DNA of 55,682 nt, taken from positions 1 through 55,682 of the forward strand of contig JBDKTO010000116.1 in NCBI GenBank assembly GCA_039680175.1, given 5' to 3'. A program made the translations under genes and the position numbers. Source of the stretch: Veillonellales bacterium (lineage in GTDB: Bacteria > Bacillota > Negativicutes > JAAYSF01). A model generated the notes under the pieces. It was given only the letters and a program-made list of their open reading frames with translations, was not told the DNA's origin and made no database searches. Below, one piece after another: positions 18,112 to 26,739 of the stretch (position 1 is its first letter; each line of letters starts with the position of its first letter).

Positions 18112-19188
18112 TTATTTCCCGATAGCCGTATTGAGCCGGTCGGCCAGTTCCTCAGCGGCGATATCGTTGTCTGCCGGAGCTGCTATTTTTTGATTTCCTA
18201 TGTAGACGGCGCCATCATCAGCGGCAATGGCTGTTTCCAGGGTGTTGTTGTGATAGACGGCTGCCAGATTTCCGGCGATAAGATAGGCCCGTTCTTCCGG
18301 CAAATAGCGATTTGTTTTTAACGGAGTGATAATTTCTTTTCCGTCAATCAGGACGGTTTTATCATTTTTCACCGTTACGTGATTATTGCTGTAGACGGTT
18401 AATTTGGCCGAAAAGTTATGAATCCGGTCGCTTGTTTTAGGGTGGTTATTCGGATTAATAACTTTGATTAGCCCTTCGTGCTGAAGTTCGCCGTACAAGG
18501 AACGCAGCTTTGCCATGGAAGCGGCCGGTCCGCCGGGATTGAATCCGGCGGCAACAGCGTAATTAAAGCCTTCGTTGTCGGCTTCCCACTCCTGTTCCAT
18601 GGTAAACATTTCATTGTTAATATAGTTGGCGCCGAGTCCTGATAAGATGTAACTGGCGTTATTGTCATTACTACCTAAATAGAGGTCGACCGCCAGCCCC
18701 AGCCCCACTGTTTTGGTTACACCTTTTACTACATGCCGCTTTTCGCCGTGGCCCATTTCATGGCCGAGAACAGAGGCCAGTTCGTCATCGTCTAAAGCAT
18801 CCAGTGCGCCTTTATTAACCGAGATGACATGACCCAGAGTGCAAAAGGCGTTAAAGTCCTTTTGGGGATTGGCATATACTGCGTAATCGGCTTTAATCAG
18901 GCCCGAGCCTTTCAGTCGGGCAGTGATGGAATGAATGCGCTCTTTAGCCTGGGGATTGTCATAGACTCCGGTTTGCTTTTGGGTGCTGGACAGCATTCCT
19001 TTTTGTCCGTGTTCATTCACATTGTTATAATAGGATGTTACCAGGGCTACAGCGGCTGCCGCATACAGCAACTGATCCGTCCAGCTAGCTGCTTCCCCCT
19101 TGGTAATTTGGCCGGATAAGGGCATAAGGAGCAGGCAGAAGACTAAACAGGAAATAATTGTTTTTCTCCATAGCTTTTTTTTGCTCAT
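18112..19188 (-). CDS. M48-family metalloprotease, secreted
   Basis: A 358-residue zinc protease. It has a Sec signal peptide (basic MSKKKLWRK, hydrophobic 11-26) and the zinc motif HEMGH at 143-147, with the third ligand in the EWEAD segment about 70 residues later. The fold resembles BepA/YggG-like M48 enzymes that act on envelope proteins. The C-terminal 110 residues look like a copper amine oxidase-like stalk (NGKEIITPLKTNRYLPEERAY pattern is similar). Start ATG 19188 with GGAGG 12 bp upstream. Expected to work outside the cytoplasmic membrane. Confidence 0.85.
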   Translation of the reverse strand: MSKKKLWRKTIISCLVFCLLLMPLSGQITKGEAASWTDQLLYAAAAVALVTSYYNNVNEHGQKGMLSSTQKQTGVYDNPQAKERIHSITARLKGSGLIKADYAVYANPQKDFNAFCTLGHVISVNKGALDALDDDELASVLGHEMGHGEKRHVVKGVTKTVGLGLAVDLYLGSNDNNASYILSGLGANYINNEMFTMEQEWEADNEGFNYAVAAGFNPGGPAASMAKLRSLYGELQHEGLIKVINPNNHPKTSDRIHNFSAKLTVYSNNHVTVKNDKTVLIDGKEIITPLKTNRYLPEERAYLIAGNLAAVYHNNTLETAIAADDGAVYIGNQKIAAPADNDIAAEELADRLNTAIGK

Positions 19189-19315
19189 AATTAGCAGTGT
19201 CCTCCAAACGAGACGATTAATGATAGGAACTTTGCAAGAGTCAGTATCCGTAATATATGTATATATTAGCTGCTTGGCATAAATATCCTGTTGTTTTGAC
19301 TAATTTTTTCATAAC

Positions 19316-19354
19316 AAAAAGGGACGAATGCATTTGCTCATTATGCATCGTCCC
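19316..19354 (-). terminator. Terminator of the NlpC/P60 gene
   Basis: Read on the minus strand, GGGACGATGCAT (19354-19343) pairs with ATGCATTCGTCCC (19333-19321), followed by TTTTT. It lies 110 bp after the hydrolase stop codon. Confidence 0.8.
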
Positions 19355-19464
19355 TTCGATTTTCCCCGCGATAAATTATTGTCGAGAGGAAAATAGTTGA
19401 AATATTTTAATGAAACTGTGGGATTTTATTGAAAAACAGCGAAAACTATAAATAGAAAAAAAGT

Positions 19465-20142
19465 TTACTTGCTATAGCGGCGGGCACCGATATAGTGGTC
19501 GGTGTAGTACTGCTCGTCCAGGGATGAGATGGTTACTTGCTTGGCTGCCGAACTGGCGTGAATGAATTGACCGCTGCCGATATAGAAGCCGACGTGGGAT
19601 GCCCCCGCTTTATAGGTGGTAAAAAACACCAGGTCGCCGGGCTGCAGCCTGCTTTTATCAACCGGAGTGCCGGCAGCATATTGTTCAGCCGCAGTACGGG
19701 GAAGAGTAATGCCGTTTTCTTTCATTACATACTGGGTAAAGCCAGAACAGTCCCAGCCGGTTGGCTGGTCGCCGCCCCAGACATAGGGTACGCCCATATA
19801 TTTTTTGGCGGTATTGACAATGGTATTGCCGGTTGCCTGAGTTTGGTTTGGGGCAGCGGAACCGGACGGAGCCGCCGGGCTGGAGTCTATGCCCAGAGTT
19901 TTTGTAATCGTGGACAGGGGGTTGGCAGAACCGGAGTCATTTACGTTGCCTAAAATTTTACCCAGCAGCAGTCCCAGCAGCAGATTCATCAGGCCGCTGG
20001 AGGAAGAATGACTGTCGCTATTAGTGGTTTGACCTAGAATATCGCTTAGGCCGGCGGCGTACGCCGGGGCCGCCGGAGTGATTACGGTGACGGAAACAAA
20101 CAGTAAGAGAGCCATAGCAGTTGGCAATCTGAATTTTCGCAT
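19465..20142 (-). CDS. NlpC/P60 family peptidoglycan endopeptidase
   Basis: A 225-residue secreted hydrolase that cuts peptide stems in peptidoglycan. It has a signal peptide (1-30, ending AYAA), a low-complexity Ser-rich and Leu-rich segment (40-65), and a C-terminal NlpC/P60 domain with catalytic Cys132 (DCSGF), His183 (SHVGFYIG) and His195 (FIHAS). Start ATG 20142 has the excellent site AGGAGGT. The middle segment (LLLGLLLGKILG) may be a membrane or amphipathic helix, unusual for such a small enzyme. Confidence 0.93.
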   Translation of the reverse strand: MRKFRLPTAMALLLFVSVTVITPAAPAYAAGLSDILGQTTNSDSHSSSSGLMNLLLGLLLGKILGNVNDSGSANPLSTITKTLGIDSSPAAPSGSAAPNQTQATGNTIVNTAKKYMGVPYVWGGDQPTGWDCSGFTQYVMKENGITLPRTAAEQYAAGTPVDKSRLQPGDLVFFTTYKAGASHVGFYIGSGQFIHASSAAKQVTISSLDEQYYTDHYIGARRYSK

Positions 20143-20243
20143 CGGTTACCTCCTGAATTTAATAGATTGTTTCGCAGCGGGAGCCGTACGAAGACATAAA
20201 TAATAATAACATAGTAAACTCGTTATGTAAAGGAATGAAAGAA

Positions 20244-21695
20244 ATGGGCTATCAATTACCGACGTATGTGGCAAGAATGCTGCGTCAGTTGGAAGAAGCG
20301 GGCTATCAGGCGGTCATTGTCGGCGGGGCGGTTCGCGATTTACTGCTGGGCCGGCCGCCCAGTGATTATGATATTGCCACCAATGCCCGGCCGGAAGAGA
20401 TAGAGGCCGTTGCTCAGACAGCAGGCTGGAAAGTCATTTCCGGCTTGGGCCGCAATTTTGGCGTGCTCATGGTGGTTATCCAGGGGAAAGTGCTGGAGGT
20501 GGCGGTGTTTCGCGGTGAGCGCTATGGCGCAGACAGTCATCGGCCGGAGAAAGTATGGTATACTGACAAGCTGGGAGAAGATCTGGCCCGGCGGGATTTT
20601 ACCATGAATGCGATTGCCATGACCCGGGAAGGTCAGGTGATTGATCCCTTCGGCGGTCGACAGGATCTGGACCGGCAACTGATCCGGACAGTGGGGAAAG
20701 CGAATGACCGGTTTCAGGAGGACGCTCTTCGTATGTTCCGGGCCTGCCGGTTTGCGGCTCAGCTTGGCTTTACAGTGGAGCAGACGGCAGTTACGGCGAT
20801 TCCCAATCAGTTGGAACGGGTGGCCGGTTTATCTCTGGAGCGGATAAAGGAAGAATTGGACAAGACGCTGCTGGGGGACTATTGCCGCCAGGGACTGGAA
20901 ATTATGGCTGACAGCCGGCTGCTGTTTACCTGCTGCCGGATCAAGGATCACGGCCGATATCAGGCAGTGGACATTCTGCCGGAATTGGAGCATCTGGTGG
21001 GGTTGCCCCAGAATTCCCATTATCATTGTTATGATGGCTGGCAGCATACCTTGAGGACAGTGGAAAATACACCGCCCGAGCTATTATTGCGCTGGGCGGC
21101 ACTGCTCCACGATATTGGCAAGGGTATGCCGGAAGTGCGGGGAATTCATGATAATGGCCAGCCTTCCGATCATGGTCATGATCAGCTAAGTGCGGTGATG
21201 GCCCAAACAATCGCTGAGCGGCTGCAAATACCGCTGAAGTGGCGCAGTTGGTTGTTATGGCTGATTTCGCACCATATGAAATTTCACTATCTTCGGGATA
21301 GCGGAGATGACGCTGTTTTACGCTGGCTCAGAGCAGAGGCCCGGTCAGGACAGTTCCGGAGTCAGGATGGCTTGGCAAAGGGATTCTCGCAGCTGGAAGC
21401 TTTATGCATAGCGGATATCAAGGCGACCGGCCGGCCTTATGTAGCAGCGGCGGAGGCCGCTTTTGGCCAAAGAATACAGAACCTTATCTTCCGGATGCCG
21501 GTACGGACTTCCGAAATTGCTTGTTCCGCCACCGGGTTATTGCCGGTTTTGGGCTGCACAAAACATATGGGAGCTTTTCTGCGGTGGGCCTTGCAGTCGG
21601 TTCAGGACGGAAGTCTGGCGAATGAAGAGCCGGAACTTTTGCGGGCAGCAGAAAAATGGATTGTCCGCAAGGAACAATCCGGCATTTTGAGCTAA
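20244..21695 (+). CDS. cca: CCA tRNA nucleotidyltransferase with HD domain
   Basis: A 483-residue enzyme that adds or repairs the 3' CCA of tRNA. The N-terminal nucleotidyltransferase motif is VGGAVRDLLLGRPPSDYDIAT, then the DxxRRDFTMNAI segment, RNA-binding helices with the flexible loop, and an HD domain (ALLHDIGKGMPEV near residue 285) like bacterial multifunctional CCA enzymes. I place the start at ATG 20244, nine bases after AAAGGA; the ATG at 20235 touches that site directly and would add three residues. Confidence 0.93.
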   Translation: MGYQLPTYVARMLRQLEEAGYQAVIVGGAVRDLLLGRPPSDYDIATNARPEEIEAVAQTAGWKVISGLGRNFGVLMVVIQGKVLEVAVFRGERYGADSHRPEKVWYTDKLGEDLARRDFTMNAIAMTREGQVIDPFGGRQDLDRQLIRTVGKANDRFQEDALRMFRACRFAAQLGFTVEQTAVTAIPNQLERVAGLSLERIKEELDKTLLGDYCRQGLEIMADSRLLFTCCRIKDHGRYQAVDILPELEHLVGLPQNSHYHCYDGWQHTLRTVENTPPELLLRWAALLHDIGKGMPEVRGIHDNGQPSDHGHDQLSAVMAQTIAERLQIPLKWRSWLLWLISHHMKFHYLRDSGDDAVLRWLRAEARSGQFRSQDGLAKGFSQLEALCIADIKATGRPYVAAAEAAFGQRIQNLIFRMPVRTSEIACSATGLLPVLGCTKHMGAFLRWALQSVQDGSLANEEPELLRAAEKWIVRKEQSGILS

Positions 21696-21827
21696 GGCCA
21701 AGTACCAAGTGCCAAGTACTATACTATGCGCTAACAACCAACATCCCAGCATTCGGCAGGGAATGGAGCGATAAAGGCGAATAGTAAATAAGATACGCTA
21801 CACAGTAAAGGAAAGGTTGCTATCAGG

Positions 21828-23792
21828 ATGGCAAATAGAGGACCGGTCATTCAGCGGCGAATCGCCGGGTTTATCAGTATATTGCTGCTCCTCATCCTGC
21901 TTTTGACCGGGCGGATCGCCTGGATACAGTTTGTACAGGGACATAATCTGTCGGCGAAGGCGCAAACCCAATTGCAGGAAAATCGGGGACTTCAGTCTCC
22001 CCGGGGGACGATTTTTGATCGGAATGGCCGGGAATTGGCAATCAGCAGTATGACGAAATCGTTATATGTTAATCCGTCTGAATTGAACCGGGATCCGGAG
22101 ACTCTGGCAGCTTTATTGGCTCCGCTGCTGGAAATGCCGCCGGCGGAACTGCAGAAAAGTTTGTCGGCTAACGGACAGTTTGTTTGGCTGAAGCGAATGC
22201 TGGAAGCCGATGTTTCCGCCAAAGTGGAATCGCTGATCAAAGAGCAGGATATCAAGGGATTGGCCTTTGTTGAGGAAAGTAAACGCTACTATCCAAATGA
22301 TACGCTGGCTTCCCAGGTCCTTGGTTTTGTCGGGACCGACGATGTTGGGTTGGACGGATTGGAGATGGCCCTGGATGCTACGATTAAAGGGAAGTTGTCG
22401 GAACAAGTTGTCGATACAGACAGCCGGGGCATTCCGATTTTTAAATCCGTGTTTACTTTTGCACCGCCTAAGCAGGGGAAAAATGTATACTTGACTTTAG
22501 ATAGTACTATTCAGTTTATTGTCGAACAAAGTTTAGACCGGGCCATGGCCCAAACCCGTTCCAGCGGCGCGACGGTTATTGTCATGAATCCCCGGACGGG
22601 AGACATCCTGGCAATGGCCAACCGCCCCACATTTGATCCCAATCATTTTTACCGGTATAGCAGTCAAGACTGGAAAAATCGGGCTGTATCCAATATTTAT
22701 GAACCAGGCTCCACTTTTAAAAGTGTGGTGGCCGCCGCTGCTTTGCAGGAAGGAGTGGTTTATCCGGAAGAACGGTTTATGGACAAGGGCTTTGTCGAAG
22801 TATCCGGTCGAAAAATCCAGAATTGGAGCGGGGAGAGTTACGGGAACATTTCTTTTATTGATATTATAAAAGAGTCCATTAATACCGGTTTTGTTCAGGT
22901 GGGGATGCGTTTGGGCGCCAGCCGGCTGACGAATTATGCCCGTGCTTTCGGCTTCGGTCAGGCTACCGGAATTGAATTGCCGGGCGAGGAAGACGGCTTA
23001 TTGTTTAAACCGGAAAAAATGCGGGATTCGGATCTTGCTACTATGTCCATCGGGCAGAGTATTGCCGTTACGCCATTGCAGCTGATTACGGCGGTAGCGG
23101 CGATTGCCAATGATGGAGTATTGTTAAAGCCCCATATTATCAAAGAAATTCAAAATGCCGATGGTTCGGTATATTCGGCTACGGTCAGCGAGCCGGTGCG
23201 TCAGGCAATTACGCCGGAAACGGCTCAGAGACTGAAAGGCCTGCTGGAAAAAGTAGTATCAGAAGGCGGTGGCGCGAAGGCGGCCGTCAAAGGGTATCGG
23301 ATTGCCGGTAAGACAGGTACAGCGCAAAAAGCGCAGGAAAATGGCGGCTATTATGCCGGTCGCTATATAGCATCCTTCGTTGGTTTCGCTCCGGTAGAAG
23401 ACCCCCAGATGGTCGTTTTGGTAGTGCTGGATGATCCCAGCGGTGTGTATTATGGGGGACAAATTGCCGCGCCGGTAGCCCATGAGATTTTCGCGCAGGT
23501 ACTGCGCTATTTGAATATTTATCCTCAGGCGTCCAATGTTCCGCCTAAAGCGCTGGGACAGAAACAGCGGGTTACTACTGCTGGTGCCAATACTCCGCTT
23601 ACGCCGCCTCAGGGCAAGGCGGTTGTGCCTTATGTTGTCGGGCGCAGCCTGCGGGATGCCGGGGAACTGCTGACAAAAGCCGGTCTGGCCATGGCGCCGG
23701 AGGGAACGGGACTGGCTGTCGAGCAGAGCATTTCTGCCAACACCATTGTAGATGCTGGCAGTGAAATCCGGGTCTATTTTGAACCCAGATAA
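21828..23792 (+). CDS. Penicillin-binding protein 2 / SpoVD-like transpeptidase with PASTA domain
   Basis: A 654-residue class B penicillin-binding protein. One N-terminal membrane helix (about 14-34) anchors it, then a dimerisation domain (SPRGTIFDRNGRELA), a transpeptidase domain with nucleophile Ser295 in STFK, the SIN motif near 346 and KTGTAQK near 490, and one C-terminal PASTA domain (about 595-654; VVPYVVGRSLRDA). It cross-links peptidoglycan. A single PASTA domain and isolated position fit SpoVD (spore cortex) or an FtsI-type division protein; the sequence alone does not separate these. Confidence 0.88.
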   Translation: MANRGPVIQRRIAGFISILLLLILLLTGRIAWIQFVQGHNLSAKAQTQLQENRGLQSPRGTIFDRNGRELAISSMTKSLYVNPSELNRDPETLAALLAPLLEMPPAELQKSLSANGQFVWLKRMLEADVSAKVESLIKEQDIKGLAFVEESKRYYPNDTLASQVLGFVGTDDVGLDGLEMALDATIKGKLSEQVVDTDSRGIPIFKSVFTFAPPKQGKNVYLTLDSTIQFIVEQSLDRAMAQTRSSGATVIVMNPRTGDILAMANRPTFDPNHFYRYSSQDWKNRAVSNIYEPGSTFKSVVAAAALQEGVVYPEERFMDKGFVEVSGRKIQNWSGESYGNISFIDIIKESINTGFVQVGMRLGASRLTNYARAFGFGQATGIELPGEEDGLLFKPEKMRDSDLATMSIGQSIAVTPLQLITAVAAIANDGVLLKPHIIKEIQNADGSVYSATVSEPVRQAITPETAQRLKGLLEKVVSEGGGAKAAVKGYRIAGKTGTAQKAQENGGYYAGRYIASFVGFAPVEDPQMVVLVVLDDPSGVYYGGQIAAPVAHEIFAQVLRYLNIYPQASNVPPKALGQKQRVTTAGANTPLTPPQGKAVVPYVVGRSLRDAGELLTKAGLAMAPEGTGLAVEQSISANTIVDAGSEIRVYFEPR

Positions 23793-23796
23793 GGAA

Positions 23797-23831
23797 ATAA
23801 AAAATGTAGGGGCGGCTGTGAAAGCCGCCCC
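23797..23831 (-). terminator. Terminator of the SASP gene
   Basis: GGGGCGGCT (23809-23817) pairs with AGCCGCCCC (23823-23831). The T-run is on the minus strand side, so it mainly serves the spore-protein gene, although it also lies 17 bp after the PBP stop. Confidence 0.8.
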
Positions 23832-23840
23832 GAGATTGCG

Positions 23841-24110
23841 TTACGGACGATTGTTGGCATCGAATTGTGCGGTCATAGTACCGGTAGTTGTTCCGCTGGC
23901 GGCAGGGGTGCCACTTGTGCCGGATTCATACTGCTCGATCATTTTTCGTACCATATGGCCGCCTACCCGCCCACAGTCGGCGGAAGTCATAGTTGCCCAA
24001 CCCTGGGAACGTACAGTTTCAGCAATGCCTAGTTCAGAGGCAACTTCAAATTTCATGCGATCCAATGCATTTTCCGCACCGGGATTCACAGGTTTACTGC
24101 TTCTTGCCAT
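23841..24110 (-). CDS. Alpha/beta-type small acid-soluble spore protein
   Basis: An 89-residue DNA-binding protein that coats and protects spore DNA. It has the germination-protease site (FEVASELGI) and the second conserved block (GWATMTSADCGRVGGHMVRKMI). Start ATG 24110 has a perfect GGAGGTGAT site. The extra Ser/Thr/Gly/Ala-rich C-terminal tail is longer than in classic members. Its presence shows that the organism can sporulate. Confidence 0.95.
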   Translation of the reverse strand: MARSSKPVNPGAENALDRMKFEVASELGIAETVRSQGWATMTSADCGRVGGHMVRKMIEQYESGTSGTPAASGTTTGTMTAQFDANNRP

Positions 24111-24135
24111 AATATCACCTCCTTGTATTTGTTCT

Positions 24136-24164
24136 TAGTATAGGCAGACAAATAAAATTCATGC
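24136..24164 (-). promoter_or_regulatory. Probable sigma-G promoter of the SASP gene
   Basis: On the minus strand GCATG (24164-24160), a 17-bp spacer and TATACTA (24142-24136) lie just upstream of the SASP start. This fits the forespore sigma-G pattern (GYATR, CATACTA-like) used for alpha/beta SASP genes. Confidence 0.5.
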
Positions 24165-24303
24165 TTTAAGTAGTATGTTAAATAGTGGAATGACAAAAAT
24201 AAATGGGAAATTCTATTTTTGTTTACAGGAAATAGGAGTTAAAACGAGAAATAATACAGCAGGGTATTTGGTGCTGTTTTGCGAAAGGGTAGGAGTGGAT
24301 TGT

Positions 24304-24645
24304 ATGCACGAAATGGCCCTTGCCCAGGGGATTTTGGATATTGCCCTGCGTACTGCCGCTGAGAATGGAGCAGTCAGGGTTGGGCGGATTAAAGTGCTTG
24401 TTGGGCAGATGACCCAGGTGGAACCTGAAGCACTCAAGTTTGGCTTTGAGGCTTTGGCAGCGGAAACCATCGCTGCCGGGGCTGAATTGGATCTAACGGC
24501 AGTACCTCTTGTCGGCCGCTGTGATGACTGTGGTCAGGAGTTTACCATTAGGGGCTGCCTTTTTCTCTGTCCCCGTTGTCAGTCGGGTGAGGTGAAGATT
24601 GTGTCTGGACGTGAATTGCGAGTAGAATATGTGGAGGTTGAATAA
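24304..24645 (+). CDS. hypA: Hydrogenase nickel incorporation protein HypA
   Basis: A 113-residue metallochaperone that delivers nickel to [NiFe]-hydrogenase (or urease). It begins MHEMALAQ with the nickel-binding His2 and carries a zinc site made of two CxxC motifs (CDDC and CPRC). The ATG at 24304 has AGGAG nine bases upstream; the open frame extends further 5' but the extension does not look like HypA. First gene of a four-gene overlapping operon. No hydrogenase subunit is in the window. Confidence 0.95.
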   Translation: MHEMALAQGILDIALRTAAENGAVRVGRIKVLVGQMTQVEPEALKFGFEALAAETIAAGAELDLTAVPLVGRCDDCGQEFTIRGCLFLCPRCQSGEVKIVSGRELRVEYVEVE

Positions 24646-25326
24646 ATGAAAATTAAGGTAGTTACGGATATTTTGGAGCAAAATGATCAATTGGCGGAGG
24701 ATATCCATAACCGGCTGTCGGCGCAAAAAATTTTTGTCGTCAATTTGCTGGGCTCTCCCGGCTGCGGTAAGACTACTCTGCTGGAGCGGACAATCGCTCT
24801 TTTGCGACACGACATTCGTATGGCGGTCATTGAAGGCGATTTATTTACCGCCAAAGATGCCGAGCGGATTGAACGGCAGGGAGTGCCGGTCATCCAGATT
24901 AACACCAGCGGCGGCTGCCACTTGAATGCGGATATGGTAGACAGCGTACTGGAGGATTTGAATCTGGAGCAGTTGGATTTATTGTTTATTGAGAATGTGG
25001 GCAACCTGGTGTGCCCGGCTGAGTTTAACCTTGGAGAAGACATCAAGATCACGGTGCTGAGTGTTACCGAGGGGGACGATAAGCCCCTTAAATATCCGCT
25101 GATTTTCCGGGAATCCCGGGCGACGGTTTTGAATAAAGTGGATTTAGTGCCTTATACTGATTTTGATATGGCTGCCGCTGCCAGGGATATCCGGGGAATT
25201 AATCCGGCGATTGTTCTGCTGCCGGTTTCCTGTCGTACAGGAGAGGGAGTGGCTGATTGGTGTAATTGGCTGAAGCAACAGGTTTACAAGAAAAAAATGC
25301 GAGGTACGGCTAATGGCGGAGATTGA
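24646..25326 (+). CDS. hypB: Hydrogenase/urease nickel incorporation GTPase HypB
   Basis: A 226-residue SIMIBI-class GTPase that powers nickel insertion. The P-loop is LLGSPGCGKTTLL near residue 36, with the nickel/zinc-binding Cys and His in NTSGGCHLNADM, and the NKVDLVP base-recognition motif near 162. The N-terminus lacks the His-rich stretch and the CxxCGC motif found in some HypB. Starts directly after the hypA stop; overlaps the next gene by 14 bp. Confidence 0.95.
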   Translation: MKIKVVTDILEQNDQLAEDIHNRLSAQKIFVVNLLGSPGCGKTTLLERTIALLRHDIRMAVIEGDLFTAKDAERIERQGVPVIQINTSGGCHLNADMVDSVLEDLNLEQLDLLFIENVGNLVCPAEFNLGEDIKITVLSVTEGDDKPLKYPLIFRESRATVLNKVDLVPYTDFDMAAAARDIRGINPAIVLLPVSCRTGEGVADWCNWLKQQVYKKKMRGTANGGD

Positions 25327-25507
25327 TAAGCTGCAGCGGGAGATTGAGCAGCTGCGGGGATGTTTGCATCAATTAGTATTGGATAAAAAAGAAGATTTTG
25401 CTGATAATGAAGTAGCTGAGCTCAGTGCCCGGCTGGATGAATTAATTGTTGCTTATGAAAAGGCCAAGCGAAATCAGCCGGGCAAACAGGGGGCTGCTTT
25501 ATGTTAG
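25313..25507 (+). CDS. Spo0E-like aspartyl-phosphate phosphatase
   Basis: A 64-residue helical protein with the Spo0E family pattern: N-terminal helix IDKLQREIEQLRGCLHQLV, then the signature LSARLDELIVAYEK (S-x-x-L-D-x-L-I). In spore formers such proteins dephosphorylate Spo0A~P or related regulators. It overlaps hypB at its start and the amidohydrolase at its end, so expression is tied to the nickel-maturation genes, an odd home for a sporulation checkpoint protein. Confidence 0.75.
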   Translation: MAEIDKLQREIEQLRGCLHQLVLDKKEDFADNEVAELSARLDELIVAYEKAKRNQPGKQGAALC

Positions 25508-26682
25508 CGTTTACCGGCGGTACAGTTTTAACCATGTGCCAGCCGCCGCTGGCCGGTGGTACAGTTTTGCTTCACAACGGGAAAATTACGGCGGTAGGAA
25601 TGAATATCGCCGTGCCTGCCGACTGTGCAATTATTGATGTTTCCGGCAAAGTGATTACTCCCGGTCTCATTGATGCCCATACCCACTTAGGGATATATGC
25701 TGAATCTTTGGACTGGTCAGGCGAAGATGTAAATGAAATCAGCCAGCCGGTTACTCCCGCCTTGGATGTAATTGATGCATTGAATCCGGCCGATGTGGGA
25801 CTGGCAGATGCCTGCGGCGGCGGCGTTACCACCGTTATGGTGGCACCGGGCAGCGCCAATCCTATTGGCGGGCAGTGCATGGTCATCAAGACCCGTCGCC
25901 GTTCCAGCGTAGAAGATATGGTGGTGGTTCGTCATGCCGGCCTCAAGGTGGCTTTTGGTGAAAATCCCCGGCGGGTTTACGGGGAGCAGAAAAAAATGCC
26001 GGTTACCCGGATGGCCACAGCAGCCTTGATCCGTGAAACTTTGTTGAAGGGACGGGAATATCTGGCTCAGCAAAAAAGCAAAGACCATAAGCTGGATTTC
26101 GGTATGGAAGCAGTTGCCCGGGTACTGCGGAAGGAAATGCCTCTCAGAGCCCATGCTCACCGGGCGGACGATATCGTTACCGCCCTTCGGATTGCCCGGG
26201 AATTTGATCTGGATATTGTGATTGAGCATGCGACCGAAGGATATTTGATTCCAGATGTGTTGGTAAAGGAGCAGGCCAAAGTCGTGCTGGGACCGTTGTT
26301 TATCACCCGGGGAAAGATGGAATTGAAGGACGCTTCCTGGCGGGCGCCGGCTATTTTGGCGAAGCAGGGAATTCTTTTTTCGCTGATAAGTGATCACCCC
26401 GTGGTACCCAGCCGCTTTTTGCCTATATACGCCGGAATGGCGGCTCGGTTCGGCTTGCCGCGCGAACAGGCGCTTCGCTCTATTACCGTTGATGCCGCTA
26501 AAATTCTCGGACTGGATAACTTTATCGGCAGTCTTGCACCGGGGAAAGACGCCGATTTGGTGGTATGGAGCGATGATCCCCTGCTGCTTTCCGCCAAACC
26601 GGAGCTGGTGGTCATTGACGGTCAGATTGGCGATGTGAATCGGGAGCAGCAGATTTCCCGGTGGAGGCCTGAAATTTATTAA
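25501..26682 (+). CDS. Amidohydrolase (imidazolonepropionase-like)
   Basis: A 393-residue member of the amidohydrolase superfamily. Metal-binding residues are visible in DAHTHLG (first HxH), HAHRADD, IEHATEG and SDHPVVPS, in the expected order on a TIM barrel. The N-terminal beta-sandwich starts MLAFTGGTVLTM. Substrate is unknown; relatives hydrolyse N-acyl, hydantoin-like or dipeptide amide bonds. The ATG at 25501 lies inside the end of the Spo0E-like gene. Last gene of the hyp operon. Confidence 0.85.
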   Translation: MLAFTGGTVLTMCQPPLAGGTVLLHNGKITAVGMNIAVPADCAIIDVSGKVITPGLIDAHTHLGIYAESLDWSGEDVNEISQPVTPALDVIDALNPADVGLADACGGGVTTVMVAPGSANPIGGQCMVIKTRRRSSVEDMVVVRHAGLKVAFGENPRRVYGEQKKMPVTRMATAALIRETLLKGREYLAQQKSKDHKLDFGMEAVARVLRKEMPLRAHAHRADDIVTALRIAREFDLDIVIEHATEGYLIPDVLVKEQAKVVLGPLFITRGKMELKDASWRAPAILAKQGILFSLISDHPVVPSRFLPIYAGMAARFGLPREQALRSITVDAAKILGLDNFIGSLAPGKDADLVVWSDDPLLLSAKPELVVIDGQIGDVNREQQISRWRPEIY

Positions 26683-26739
26683 TTCTTGGCATGGTTTTTG
26701 CATTTATTGTGAGTAGATTTAAATTATGGAGGTGTTGTT

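Noticed and set aside
26394-26703. Minus-strand ORFs opposite the amidohydrolase
   Set aside because: Antisense shadows of a well-supported gene with third-position GC bias.
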